Shown here: one piece after another, positions 6,538 to 15,290 of the stretch
How positions within the stretch are numbered: position 1 is the stretch's first letter
Layout of the letters: every line of letters starts with the position of its first letter
Source: JTS-RE37 sp041744575
GTDB lineage: Bacteria; Bacteroidota; Bacteroidia; Flavobacteriales; Flavobacteriaceae
Direction: 5' to 3'
NCBI GenBank assembly: GCA_041744575.1
Contig: JBGTKP010000045.1
Span: 1-64,000 of the forward strand
Length of the DNA: 64,000 nt
Notes under the pieces: model-generated
Database searches by the model: none
What the model was told of the DNA's origin: nothing
The model's input: the letters and a program-made list of their open reading frames with translations, nothing else
Translations under genes and position numbers: made by a program

Positions 6538-8097
6538 ATGACCAATTTTTTATTTGTAGCTGCGGAAAATGACGGAATCGCCAGATGTAAAGCTGGTGGG
6601 ATGGGAGATGTTGTAAGGGATGTCCCCAGGCAAATTTCTTCAATGGGGGATGCTGTGCATGTTGTGGTCCCCTCCTATTCCAGGTTGCATCAGAACGGGC
6701 TTCTGAGAATGACTCTCAATCTGCCCCTCAGGGGCATTACTTATACCGCCGAACTGTACGAAGTCGTACCCAAAAAGGAATATAAGAACGTCCATCATTA
6801 TGTCATTCATCATCCTGAGATCCAATCAGGTGAGATCGGACATATCTATCACGACGATCCGGAAGAACCTTTCTATACGGACTACATCAAATTCACAATT
6901 TTTTGCACAGCTGTGGCCGAAGCCATCCGACGTGGTGCATTCGGACAACTGCATATTGTACACCTTCATGACTGGCATTCCAGCCTGCTGTTATTTTTGC
7001 GGAGCTACCATCCTGAATATGTTTCCCTGCAGCGCCTTAGATTTATTTATACCATCCATAATCTTGCCATTCAGGGCATACGCCCATTTGAAGGAAACTA
7101 CGCTTCTCTTACCTCCTGGTTTCCGGGCATCGCTTTTGATATAAACAAATTGGTAGATCACAGATACCCAGACTGTATCAATCTGATGGCTGTGGGAATC
7201 CGTTTGGCGGATGGGGTCCACACGGTTTCTCCTTCCTATAAGGAAGATGTGATAAAACCCAGCAGACCGCCGGAATTTATCGGAGGGGAAAGTCTGGAAA
7301 AGGATTTGCAGCAAGCCAATGCTGAAGAAAGGTTATTCGGAATTCTCAATGGGTCCAACTATAAGAATATCAGGTTGGCGGAAAAGGGCCTTCTTTACAG
7401 GAATACTGTAAAAGCCTTATTCGGATGGCTACAGGAGGAATCAAAGAAATACAAATCTGATTTTCTCGCGCATACTGGGGAGAAGGTGATGAACTATGTC
7501 ACGGAGAAACCCAAATTTATTGTCGCAAGTGTTGCGCGGCTGACGGAGCAAAAATTTTACTTCTTTAAGCGATCCCCGGAAGCGCTGGTCCAAATTCTTA
7601 AAAGCCTGCGCAAGGCGGATGGTATTTTCATGATGCTCGGAACCGGGGCTCCGGAATATGAAGAACACTTTCGAAAAATCAGCTATGAACATAGTAATTT
7701 CATTTTCACCAATGGGCAGTCAGAAGACCTGATAGACTCCATTTACCTGGAGACAGATCTTTATTTTATGCCTAGCCAGTTTGAACCCTGCGGGATAAGT
7801 CAGATGCTGGCCATGCGAAATGGCAATCCGTGTCTGGTGCATAAAACGGGAGGCCTGAAGGATACGGTTGAACATCTCAGGACCGGATTTAGTTTTGACG
7901 GCAAAACCTATGAGGATAAAATCCGGAACATGGTCAAGGTTTTTAACGTCGCTCTGGAGATGTTCCTTCATGACCAGCCCGCCTGGGCCACCATTCAGGA
8001 CAATGCACGGAACATGCGGTTTACCTGGGAGAAATCGGTGGAGGAATATTACAGTCAGCTATACAAAATCAAGGCACGGACAAAACTAAATTCCTGA
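6538..8097 (+). CDS. Glycogen/starch synthase, GT5 family
   Basis: A 519-residue protein from ATG 6538 (MTNFLFVAAENDGIARCKAGG). An in-frame ATG exists further upstream at 6484, but homology begins here. The N-terminal GT5 half carries the ADP-glucose-binding KAGGMGDV motif (residues about 18-25) and HLHDWHSS. The C-terminal GT1-like half carries VASVARLTEQK, MPSQFEPCGISQMLAM and HKTGGLKDTVEH. It would extend alpha-1,4-glucan from ADP-glucose for storage. No other glycogen gene lies beside it. The GC-rich stretch before the start holds no clear promoter. Confidence 0.88.
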   Translation: MTNFLFVAAENDGIARCKAGGMGDVVRDVPRQISSMGDAVHVVVPSYSRLHQNGLLRMTLNLPLRGITYTAELYEVVPKKEYKNVHHYVIHHPEIQSGEIGHIYHDDPEEPFYTDYIKFTIFCTAVAEAIRRGAFGQLHIVHLHDWHSSLLLFLRSYHPEYVSLQRLRFIYTIHNLAIQGIRPFEGNYASLTSWFPGIAFDINKLVDHRYPDCINLMAVGIRLADGVHTVSPSYKEDVIKPSRPPEFIGGESLEKDLQQANAEERLFGILNGSNYKNIRLAEKGLLYRNTVKALFGWLQEESKKYKSDFLAHTGEKVMNYVTEKPKFIVASVARLTEQKFYFFKRSPEALVQILKSLRKADGIFMMLGTGAPEYEEHFRKISYEHSNFIFTNGQSEDLIDSIYLETDLYFMPSQFEPCGISQMLAMRNGNPCLVHKTGGLKDTVEHLRTGFSFDGKTYEDKIRNMVKVFNVALEMFLHDQPAWATIQDNARNMRFTWEKSVEEYYSQLYKIKARTKLNS

Positions 8098-8162
8098 AGA
8101 TTTCGCACAGATAGATCCGCTGCTGAGGAGCGGCTGCAAGCGAATAAAATGAAATGCTGCAA

Positions 8163-8193
8163 TTGTTAGGATGGCCGGATTTTCGTAGATTTA
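8163..8193 (+). promoter_or_regulatory. Promoter of gltA
   Basis: TTG (8163-8165) and TAGATTTA (8186-8193, one mismatch to TAnnTTTG) are 20 bases apart, placing the transcript start near 8200 and the gltA ATG about 26 bases downstream. This supports the ATG at 8226 over an upstream in-frame ATG at 8154. Confidence 0.45.
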
Positions 8194-8225
8194 ACTTTCC
8201 GTCTCATAAAAGTAAAAGCAAACAC

Positions 8226-9509
8226 ATGTCTGATAAAGCGACTCTGGAGTACCAAGGTAAAAAATATGAATTTCCTGTAACTGAGGGAACAGAAAATGAA
8301 CTGGCCATTGACATACAAAACCTGAGGTCAATGAGTGGGATGATCACCCTTGATCCCGGCTACAAGAATACCGGTTCCTGTGAGAGTGCCATCACTTTTC
8401 TGGACGGTGAAAAGGGGATATTGAGATACAGGGGGTATCCCATTGAGGAGCTGGCCGAAAAGGCAGACTTCCTTGAAGTCGCCTATCTCTTGATATTCGG
8501 GGATCTTCCGGATAAGACCCAACTTGAAAAATTCCATAAAGACATCAAGGCAGAGTCGCGGGTGGATGAAGAAATGAAGAAGATCCTGGATGGTTTTCCC
8601 AAGTCTGCTCATCCTATGGGGGTACTATCCTCCCTTACCAGTGCCCTGATCGCATTTAATCCTTCATCGGTGAATGTGACTTCAGAAAGGGACATGTACT
8701 TCGCCATCGTCCGCATCCTTGCAAAATTTCCGGTGCTCGTGGCCTGGACACTGAGGAAGAAAAAAGGACTGCCACTTGACTATGGTGACAGTACCTTGGG
8801 TTATGTGGAGAACATCCATAAAATGATGTTCAAAATGCCGAATGAAGAGTACACCAAAAATAAAACGGTTATCGAGGCTTTGGATAAGTTACTCATATTG
8901 CATGCGGATCATGAACAGAATTGTTCAACATCCACGGTCCGCATTGTAGGTTCCTCCCATGCCGGACTCTTTGCGTCCCTTTCTGCCGGAATTTCTGCGC
9001 TTTGGGGACCGCTGCACGGTGGAGCCAACCAGGCAGTGCTGGAAATGCTGGAGGCAATTGACAGGGACGGGGGAGATACCAAAAAATATATGGCCAAAGC
9101 CAAAGACAAGGAAGATCCGTTCCGCCTGATGGGATTTGGTCACAGGGTTTACAAAAACTTTGATCCCAGGGCCAAGATAATTAAAAAGGCCGCTGATGAG
9201 GTATTAAGTGAACTGGGGATTGAAGATCCCATCCTTGATATCGCCAAAGGCCTGGAAAAAGAAGCCCTGGAGGACACCTACTTTGTGGATCGCAAACTGT
9301 ATCCGAATGTGGATTTCTACTCCGGGATTATTTACAGAGCGCTTGATATCCCAACAGACATGTTCACCGTTATGTTTGCGTTGGGTCGCCTGCCCGGATG
9401 GATTGCCCAATGGAGGGAAATGAGACTCAAGGGAGAGCCCATCGGCAGGCCAAGACAGATATATGTGGGTAAGAATACAAGATCCTTCGTTCCGCTGGAT
9501 AAACGTTAA
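8226..9509 (+). CDS. gltA: Citrate synthase
   Basis: A 427-residue type II citrate synthase (MSDKATLEYQGKKYEFPV). It condenses acetyl-CoA and oxaloacetate to start the TCA cycle. Catalytic segments visible: HADHEQNCSTSTVRIVGSSHAG, WGPLHGGANQAVLEML and MGFGHRVYKNFDPRA, which hold the active-site histidines, and DFYSGIIYRAL with the catalytic Asp. The start at 8226 is chosen because the promoter lies between it and an upstream ATG. A guanidino-modifying enzyme follows 22 bases later, so the two may share a transcript. Confidence 0.96.
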   Translation: MSDKATLEYQGKKYEFPVTEGTENELAIDIQNLRSMSGMITLDPGYKNTGSCESAITFLDGEKGILRYRGYPIEELAEKADFLEVAYLLIFGDLPDKTQLEKFHKDIKAESRVDEEMKKILDGFPKSAHPMGVLSSLTSALIAFNPSSVNVTSERDMYFAIVRILAKFPVLVAWTLRKKKGLPLDYGDSTLGYVENIHKMMFKMPNEEYTKNKTVIEALDKLLILHADHEQNCSTSTVRIVGSSHAGLFASLSAGISALWGPLHGGANQAVLEMLEAIDRDGGDTKKYMAKAKDKEDPFRLMGFGHRVYKNFDPRAKIIKKAADEVLSELGIEDPILDIAKGLEKEALEDTYFVDRKLYPNVDFYSGIIYRALDIPTDMFTVMFALGRLPGWIAQWREMRLKGEPIGRPRQIYVGKNTRSFVPLDKR

Positions 9510-9531
9510 AAACCTCCGCTGACTAATTTAC

Positions 9532-10446
9532 ATGCTTTCACTGAATATTCATGACGAGACCGCACCACTCAAAGCAGTGCTGCTTGGCACAGCGCATGAT
9601 TCCGGTCCTGTCCCGGCCCCTGAAGCAGCGTACGATCCCAAATCCCTTGAACATATTCTTGCCGGAACCTATCCCGCAGAAGAAGATCTGATAAGGGAAA
9701 TGGATGCATTTGAAAGTGTGCTTAAAAAGTATGGGGTCGAAGTCTTTCGACCTGATATTATTCCTGATTGCAATCAGATATTTTCAAGGGATATCGCCTT
9801 CGTAATTGATAATAAGCTTATCAAGGCAAACATACTACCCAGCAGAGAAAAGGAATTTGAGGCAATACTTCATGTCCTGGACACCATTGATCCGGAATGC
9901 CTGTTGCGGCCACCGGTTGATGTCCATGTGGAGGGCGGGGATGTAATGCCCTGGAATGAATATGTGTTTATGGGAACTTATTCCGGGACGGATTATCCCG
10001 AGTTCATTACCGCCAGAACGAACCGGGAAGCTGTTCAATATATCACCCGGGAATTTCCTCAAAAAAAAATTAAGGCTTTTGAACTGCGGAAATCAAACAC
10101 TGATGCGAGGGAAAATGCCCTGCATCTGGATTGTTGTTTTCAACCTGTAGGGAAGGATAAGGCCATTCTGCACAGGAATGGGTTTTTAAATTCGCAGGAT
10201 TACGAATGGCTGTTATCTTTTTTCGGAAAGGAACATGTGTTTGAGATTGATAAAGAGGAGATGTACCAGATGTACAGCAATGTATTTTCAATTTCACCTG
10301 AGGTGGTGGTTTCTGAAAGAAGTTTTACACGGCTTAACCGGTGGCTTCGTGAAAATGGCATTACCGTGGAGGAAATCCCTTATGCAGAGATAGGGAAACA
10401 GGAAGGCCTTCTCCGATGCAGTACCTTGCCGCTTATCAGGGCATAG
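9532..10446 (+). CDS. Amidinotransferase / dimethylargininase-like pentein enzyme
   Basis: A 304-residue protein of the guanidino-group-modifying (pentein) fold. The catalytic set is complete: Glu-Asp in HVEGGDVMPW, His-Asp in ALHLDCCF, and the C-terminal nucleophile Cys in LLRCSTLPLIR. An N-terminal arginine-deiminase-like ISRD-type motif is seen as IFSRDIAFV. Family members hydrolyse arginine, methylarginine or related guanidines, or transfer amidino groups. The exact substrate cannot be told. It follows gltA by 22 bases and precedes a second pentein enzyme, CtlX. Confidence 0.82.
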   Translation: MLSLNIHDETAPLKAVLLGTAHDSGPVPAPEAAYDPKSLEHILAGTYPAEEDLIREMDAFESVLKKYGVEVFRPDIIPDCNQIFSRDIAFVIDNKLIKANILPSREKEFEAILHVLDTIDPECLLRPPVDVHVEGGDVMPWNEYVFMGTYSGTDYPEFITARTNREAVQYITREFPQKKIKAFELRKSNTDARENALHLDCCFQPVGKDKAILHRNGFLNSQDYEWLLSFFGKEHVFEIDKEEMYQMYSNVFSISPEVVVSERSFTRLNRWLRENGITVEEIPYAEIGKQEGLLRCSTLPLIRA

Positions 10447-10578
10447 CAACGCGGTCAATTTCCAAATGGCACTGGCGGTAATTCGGCATACAATCCTTTG
10501 CCAATCCCACCCTTACCCTTCATGTGTAGCAAAATCATTGGAAATATCGTTACTTTTACAGGCCCTTTTCCCAACACT

Positions 10579-11520
10579 ATGGCGCAGATTACAAATACGG
10601 TTTTGATGATACGGCCCATCCGGTTCAGGATGAATGAACAGACGGCTGTAAATAATTATTTCCAGGAAGATCTGGAGATTTCCAATGCCCTGATCAACAA
10701 GAAGGCGCAGGAGGAATTTGACAATTTCGTGGAAATATTGAAAGACGCCGGTGTAAACGTGATCGTAGTCCGGGATGAGGAGGCCTCGGATACCCCGGAT
10801 TCCATTTTTCCAAATAACTGGATTTCCTTTCATGCTGACGGCACTGTGGTCAAGTACCCCATGTTCGCCCCAAACAGGAGGAAAGAGAGGCGGGAAGACA
10901 TTCTCGACCTTCTTGAAGAACAGGGATTCCTTATTGAGCAGGTGGTCGACTATACTGCCGCAGAAGAAGAGGGCTTTTACCTTGAAGGCACCGGAAGCAT
11001 TCTGTTGGACAGAGTACAAAATAAAGCATACTGTGCGCTTTCCGAAAGAGCGGACGAGGGAGTATTCATTGAATTCTGTGAGGATTTCGAATATACCCCC
11101 GTACTTTTCACGGCCAACCAATGGGTGTCCGGAAAGCGTCTGCCAGTATATCATACCAATGTGCTGATGTGCCTGGCCGAGGATTTCGCTGTGATCTGCC
11201 TTGATACCATTGACAATAAAAAAGAGCGCAGGAATGTGACGGACCATCTCAGGGAGAGCGGCAAAATGATCATTCCAATCAGCGAGGAACAGATGCATCA
11301 GTTCGCAGGAAACATGCTCCAGCTTGCCGGTGCCGGCGATGAAAGACTGATGGTCATGAGCACAGCCGCTTACAATTCTCTGACCCCTGAACAATTATTG
11401 CAAATTGGAAGGAACAACAGGATCGTTCACAGTTCTCTGGAAACGATTGAAACATGTGGAGGAGGCAGCGCCAGATGCATGTTGGCGGAAGTCTTCCTGC
11501 CTTTAATTAATATATCATGA
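10579..11520 (+). CDS. ctlX: Citrulline/arginine-utilisation protein CtlX (pentein fold)
   Basis: A 313-residue protein when started at ATG 10579 (MAQITNTVLMIRPIRFRMN); the 27 residues upstream look unlike coding sequence. Motifs: SIFPNNWISFH, LEGTGSILLD (catalytic acid), VYHTNVLMC (His) and the C-terminal Cys in CGGGSARCMLAEVFLP. CtlX-type proteins are grouped with arginine deiminase relatives and are thought to act in arginine/citrulline metabolism. Its stop overlaps the next start by four bases (ATGA), implying translational coupling with the DUF2461 gene. Confidence 0.85.
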   Translation: MAQITNTVLMIRPIRFRMNEQTAVNNYFQEDLEISNALINKKAQEEFDNFVEILKDAGVNVIVVRDEEASDTPDSIFPNNWISFHADGTVVKYPMFAPNRRKERREDILDLLEEQGFLIEQVVDYTAAEEEGFYLEGTGSILLDRVQNKAYCALSERADEGVFIEFCEDFEYTPVLFTANQWVSGKRLPVYHTNVLMCLAEDFAVICLDTIDNKKERRNVTDHLRESGKMIIPISEEQMHQFAGNMLQLAGAGDERLMVMSTAAYNSLTPEQLLQIGRNNRIVHSSLETIETCGGGSARCMLAEVFLPLINIS

Positions 11521-12197
11521 AAGCAATCAGTAAGGAAACTTTGAATTTTCTGAAAGACCTTAACGTCAATAACAACAGGGACTGGTTTCTTGCAAATAAA
11601 AACCGCTATGAAACAGCCAAAGCAGAATTTGAACAATTTATTGCATCCCTGCTTCTGGAAATAACCAGGTTTGATTCCGGAATTGCCCACTTCACGGCGA
11701 AGGAGTGTATTTTCAGGATTTACAGGGATGTGCGATTCTCAAGTGATAAATCGCCTTATAAGACACATTTTGGGGCCCATGTTACACCGGCCTCACGAAA
11801 GTCGGACATTCATTCAAGGGCGGGTTATTATATTCACATCGCCCCCGGGGCCTCCATGCTCGCAGGAGGAGCTTATCAGCCTGACCCAGACTGGTTAAGG
11901 GGGATCAGAAATGAAATTGCCCATGATGCCGGCCCATTCAGGACCATTCTGAAAGCCCCGGCCTTTAAAAAATATTTTGAGACCATGGAAGGCGAACAAC
12001 TGAAAACCACCCCACGGGACTTCCCTGCTGACCATCCTGAAATAGAATTACTCCGATACAAGAGTTTTCTCGCTACCCACAAATGCGCTGACGCGCAAGT
12101 AATTCAATCCGGTTTCCTGGAACATGCAACCGAAACTTTCCGTGCGCTATACCCCTTCAATCATTATTTAAACGAGGCTTTTGAGCCGGCTTTGTAA
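11517..12197 (+). CDS. DUF2461 domain-containing protein
   Basis: A 226-residue protein spanning the whole DUF2461 (TIGR02453) family length: FLKDLNVNNNRDWFLANK at the N-terminus, then RIYRDVRFSSDKSPYKTHFG and GYYIHIAPG. No biochemical function is established for this family. The start overlaps the ctlX stop (ATGA), so it is probably translated with ctlX. Its 3' end overlaps the last 41 bases of the convergent BCCT transporter gene on the other strand. Confidence 0.88.
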   Translation: MKAISKETLNFLKDLNVNNNRDWFLANKNRYETAKAEFEQFIASLLLEITRFDSGIAHFTAKECIFRIYRDVRFSSDKSPYKTHFGAHVTPASRKSDIHSRAGYYIHIAPGASMLAGGAYQPDPDWLRGIRNEIAHDAGPFRTILKAPAFKKYFETMEGEQLKTTPRDFPADHPEIELLRYKSFLATHKCADAQVIQSGFLEHATETFRALYPFNHYLNEAFEPAL

Positions 12198-13653
12198 GTT
12201 CATACAGAAAAATAGCGATCATCACCACCATAAAGAGTGCGAATGGTAGGGAAGTGATAATCAGTAATTTCTGGGCGGCTACGAGGACATCAACTTCAGG
12301 TTTCTCGTTGCCCAGGATAATCAGTGCCACCGTTGCCAGGAATATAAAGACACCCCACATCACCCGGTATTTTTTAGCGGGATTTCTTTTGCCCCTGTCG
12401 GTAAACATGCTCAATACATAGACAGCGGAGTCCACAGAAGTTACCAGGAAACTTATAAGCAACAAAATTGTGGTCACATTGAGCAGGGTTGCCATCGGGT
12501 AGTGCTGGAAGAATATAAAAATGGAGGTAAACACATTATCGAACTGCTGATCATACGAGGCCCAGGAGTTGACCATTTGAAAGGCAGAAGTTCCGAAAAC
12601 CGAAAACCAAAAAAACGTACCAAGGGAAGGAATGACAAGTACACCAAGCAGCATTTGCCTCAGTGTCCTGCCCTTCGAAATCCTCGCTATAAAAATTCCG
12701 GTGAAAGGTGCCCAGGCCAACCAAAAAGCCCAGTAGTAGTAGGTCCAGTCCGTCAGAAAAGCAGTCCCCGGATCAAACCTTTCCAGAGCAAGACTCATAG
12801 GAATAAAATCGATCAGGTAGTGCCACAGTGTTTCGAAGAAAGACTTGAAAATGGAAATAATATCGCTACTCACCAATACGATCAGGAGGAGGACCAGGGT
12901 GATCAAAATATTCATTTTTGAAAGAATTTTGATCCCTTTATTAACTCCCTTTGATGCTGAGTAAGTGGCAGCAGCTGCAATCAAAGCCGTTAAAAAGAGG
13001 GTGCTCCCGAGGCCGAAATCCTGTGACAGGAGATGATTCAAACCTCCATTAATTTGAGTTGTACCAAGACCAATCGCAGCTATCAGTCCGAAAACGGTGG
13101 CAATTATGGTAATGATATCAATGCTGTGCCTGGCCATTGGACTTTTAAAAGTATTTTCTATCGTCGCGCTTACGAGCACCTTTTTATTAAGTACAAACAT
13201 CCCGTAACCCACTACCATGGAAAAGATCCCGTAAAAAGCCCAGGCCGTAAATCCCCATTGATAGAACGTATATTCAAGAGCGAGTATTTCAGGAGTCAGA
13301 CCGGAAGGATAGGGAGGGTTCTTTTGCATGAACACTGGCTCCTGCACAGCACGAAGCAGTAACCCGGCACCCATGCCGGCGCTGTATAACATACTCGTCC
13401 AGGCCCACAAAGAATGTGCAGGTTTCGCGTCATTCTTCCCGAGCCTTATCCTTCCCAGTGGCGAAAGGGCAATTGTAAATAACAACAGTACACACCCGAG
13501 ACCCAGGTAGAGATAAAAATGACCAAAATAGCTCCTGACCAGCAGCGACAGGTCCTCAATAAGGGTATAGCTCTCTACGGTAAAGAAAAAAACAGAAAGT
13601 GAGAACAAAAGTATGATCCCAATGGAACTTAAAAGCAGTACATTTCCTTTCAA
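12157..13653 (-). CDS. BCCT-family transporter (betaine/choline/carnitine type)
   Basis: A 498-residue membrane protein with about 12 hydrophobic helices. The glycine-rich segment SAGMGAGLLLRAVQEP corresponds to the BCCT substrate/sodium helix, and WAPFTGIFIARISKGRTLRQ is the family signature before TM8-9. The tail is short. BCCT carriers use Na+ or H+ gradients to import quaternary ammonium compounds, typically osmoprotectants. The substrate is not determinable here. The gene converges on, and overlaps, the DUF2461 gene by 41 bases. Confidence 0.9.
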   Translation of the reverse strand: MKGNVLLLSSIGIILLFSLSVFFFTVESYTLIEDLSLLVRSYFGHFYLYLGLGCVLLLFTIALSPLGRIRLGKNDAKPAHSLWAWTSMLYSAGMGAGLLLRAVQEPVFMQKNPPYPSGLTPEILALEYTFYQWGFTAWAFYGIFSMVVGYGMFVLNKKVLVSATIENTFKSPMARHSIDIITIIATVFGLIAAIGLGTTQINGGLNHLLSQDFGLGSTLFLTALIAAAATYSASKGVNKGIKILSKMNILITLVLLLIVLVSSDIISIFKSFFETLWHYLIDFIPMSLALERFDPGTAFLTDWTYYYWAFWLAWAPFTGIFIARISKGRTLRQMLLGVLVIPSLGTFFWFSVFGTSAFQMVNSWASYDQQFDNVFTSIFIFFQHYPMATLLNVTTILLLISFLVTSVDSAVYVLSMFTDRGKRNPAKKYRVMWGVFIFLATVALIILGNEKPEVDVLVAAQKLLIITSLPFALFMVVMIAIFLYELTKPAQKPRLNND

Positions 13654-13713
13654 TGGATATGAATATCAAGAGGCTTAACTGCGCGAAAAATAATCGCCTT
13701 TTGTAAAAGTAAA

Positions 13714-15219
13714 CTATTTCCCTCCTTCCTCAGGTAGTACAGTAAATTCCCTGATGGCCTGGTTGGGCTCCATAACATTATACCCTTTCCAGAACTCGGG
13801 GTCATATCTTGACATGTGGGTAGAACGAACACTATCGTTTTCTTTGACCTGTTCAAATTCCGAGCCCGTCACAGGAGTTGCCTCAAAGACTACCAGCTCG
13901 GTTTTTTCTGTGTTCTGGTTGATAATGTCAATCCCCAGGGATAATTCATTTTGCTTTCTTGGACCTTTTACAAACTTATTCTTTTCGATCACCTTCAGTG
14001 GCCTGTCAACGCCCATCACGCGTCCTTCGACTTTTTCAATGAATTTTACGGCATAGGTATTTCCCGGTATTTTGGTATAAATCGCAGTCCCCCTGAATAC
14101 TGTTTCCTTGTAGCTGAGACCAAGCAACCGTATGCTGCGTAACGGTTTTACATTCACATATTCCAGGCGCAATACCGCAAAGTCCTCCATATTGATATAC
14201 AACGTACCTTTAAAATCCTGTCCGCTTTTTGGCACGAAACTGAGTACAAAGACACCGCCGTCATCCATGGTAGTATATCCCTCGATCTTAAACTCATACC
14301 TTTTTCGTTTTTCTAAAAAGTTCAATTTCGAATCCGAGCTGAAAAACTGGTCTGAGAACAACTTGTTCAGTTCCCCTTTTCTGTTGTCCAGGAAATTCTG
14401 ATCCCCCTTTAACTTGTCCGCTTCCTTAATTTCGGGGGTTTGCTCAGATTCATTCAGCACAGAATCAACCTGTACCTTACCTCCGAAGATACCTGACTTG
14501 ATCTTCAGATAGGAATTTGGTTTTACATTTTCCTTAAAGATCTTTTCCAGTTTAGCCGAAAGTGCCTCCATAGACCCTTCGTTATTTTTATCTGAGAGGG
14601 TGGCTGCCTTTACTATTAACAGCCTTTCATCCCCTTGTTGTCGGTAATAATCCCCCAGCGTTTCCGTAAAATTAGAGGCGCTTTTTGGAATGACCCTAAT
14701 GACACTGTCAATAAACTTTTCATTCAATTCCTCAATGGTCGATTCCTTAAAATCGATATCCATTTTAGTCAGTGTATTATAACTGGAATGTCTCAGGAAC
14801 AGGCGCTGGGAAATAGGGTCTGATTTGTAATTGTTACAGAGGTTGGCCATCACCTTGTCGATAATCTCATCCGCTGTTAGTTCGTGATCAAAAAGATATA
14901 CACCTCGCAATTCGATGGCCTTTGGCTGAAGGCTGATTAGCGTGTCGAGCCCGTCCATAAAGGAAAATGCAGTTTTTTCATATCCGATGCACGACACATG
15001 GAGCGAGTCTGCCCAATTTCCTTCCTTGTCATCGTTAAAGCTGAATCGGCCTTCTTCATTGGTAATTACTCCCAAACCAGTACCAAATTCGACTGTGGCA
15101 TAGGGAATACCTTCGCCGGTAGCGGCATCCACTACGCGGGAACTTATCAATTGGGCCTGCAGACAACAACTGAGAAAGATACCAATAAAACATGGGACGT
15201 AAAATAATCGCGAATTCAT
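13714..15219 (-). CDS. Carboxypeptidase-like regulatory domain protein (exported)
   Basis: A 501-residue protein with an N-terminal signal peptide (MNSRLFYVPCFIGIFLSCCLQAQ). A CarboxypepD_reg-like beta-sandwich follows at about 24-105, with SSRVVDAATGEGIPYATVEF and ITNEEGRFSF, the type found at the front of TonB receptors. The rest (about 110-500) has no barrel, plug or catalytic motif that I recognise; it contains beta-rich segments and a lysine/glutamate-rich linker. It is probably periplasmic or outer-membrane-associated. It sits 60 bases upstream of the BCCT gene on the same strand. Confidence 0.72.
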   Translation of the reverse strand: MNSRLFYVPCFIGIFLSCCLQAQLISSRVVDAATGEGIPYATVEFGTGLGVITNEEGRFSFNDDKEGNWADSLHVSCIGYEKTAFSFMDGLDTLISLQPKAIELRGVYLFDHELTADEIIDKVMANLCNNYKSDPISQRLFLRHSSYNTLTKMDIDFKESTIEELNEKFIDSVIRVIPKSASNFTETLGDYYRQQGDERLLIVKAATLSDKNNEGSMEALSAKLEKIFKENVKPNSYLKIKSGIFGGKVQVDSVLNESEQTPEIKEADKLKGDQNFLDNRKGELNKLFSDQFFSSDSKLNFLEKRKRYEFKIEGYTTMDDGGVFVLSFVPKSGQDFKGTLYINMEDFAVLRLEYVNVKPLRSIRLLGLSYKETVFRGTAIYTKIPGNTYAVKFIEKVEGRVMGVDRPLKVIEKNKFVKGPRKQNELSLGIDIINQNTEKTELVVFEATPVTGSEFEQVKENDSVRSTHMSRYDPEFWKGYNVMEPNQAIREFTVLPEEGGK

Positions 15220-15290
15220 AAAAGCCCGGTTTATAGAGGAACAAAAGGAAGAAGACGAATTTATTGCAGAATTGTTACATTGGGCTGGCC

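Noticed and set aside
10513..11394. A 293-codon open frame antisense to ctlX
   Set aside because: The sense frame has a complete pentein motif set; the antisense product is low-complexity without a recognisable fold and is a shadow of the GC pattern.
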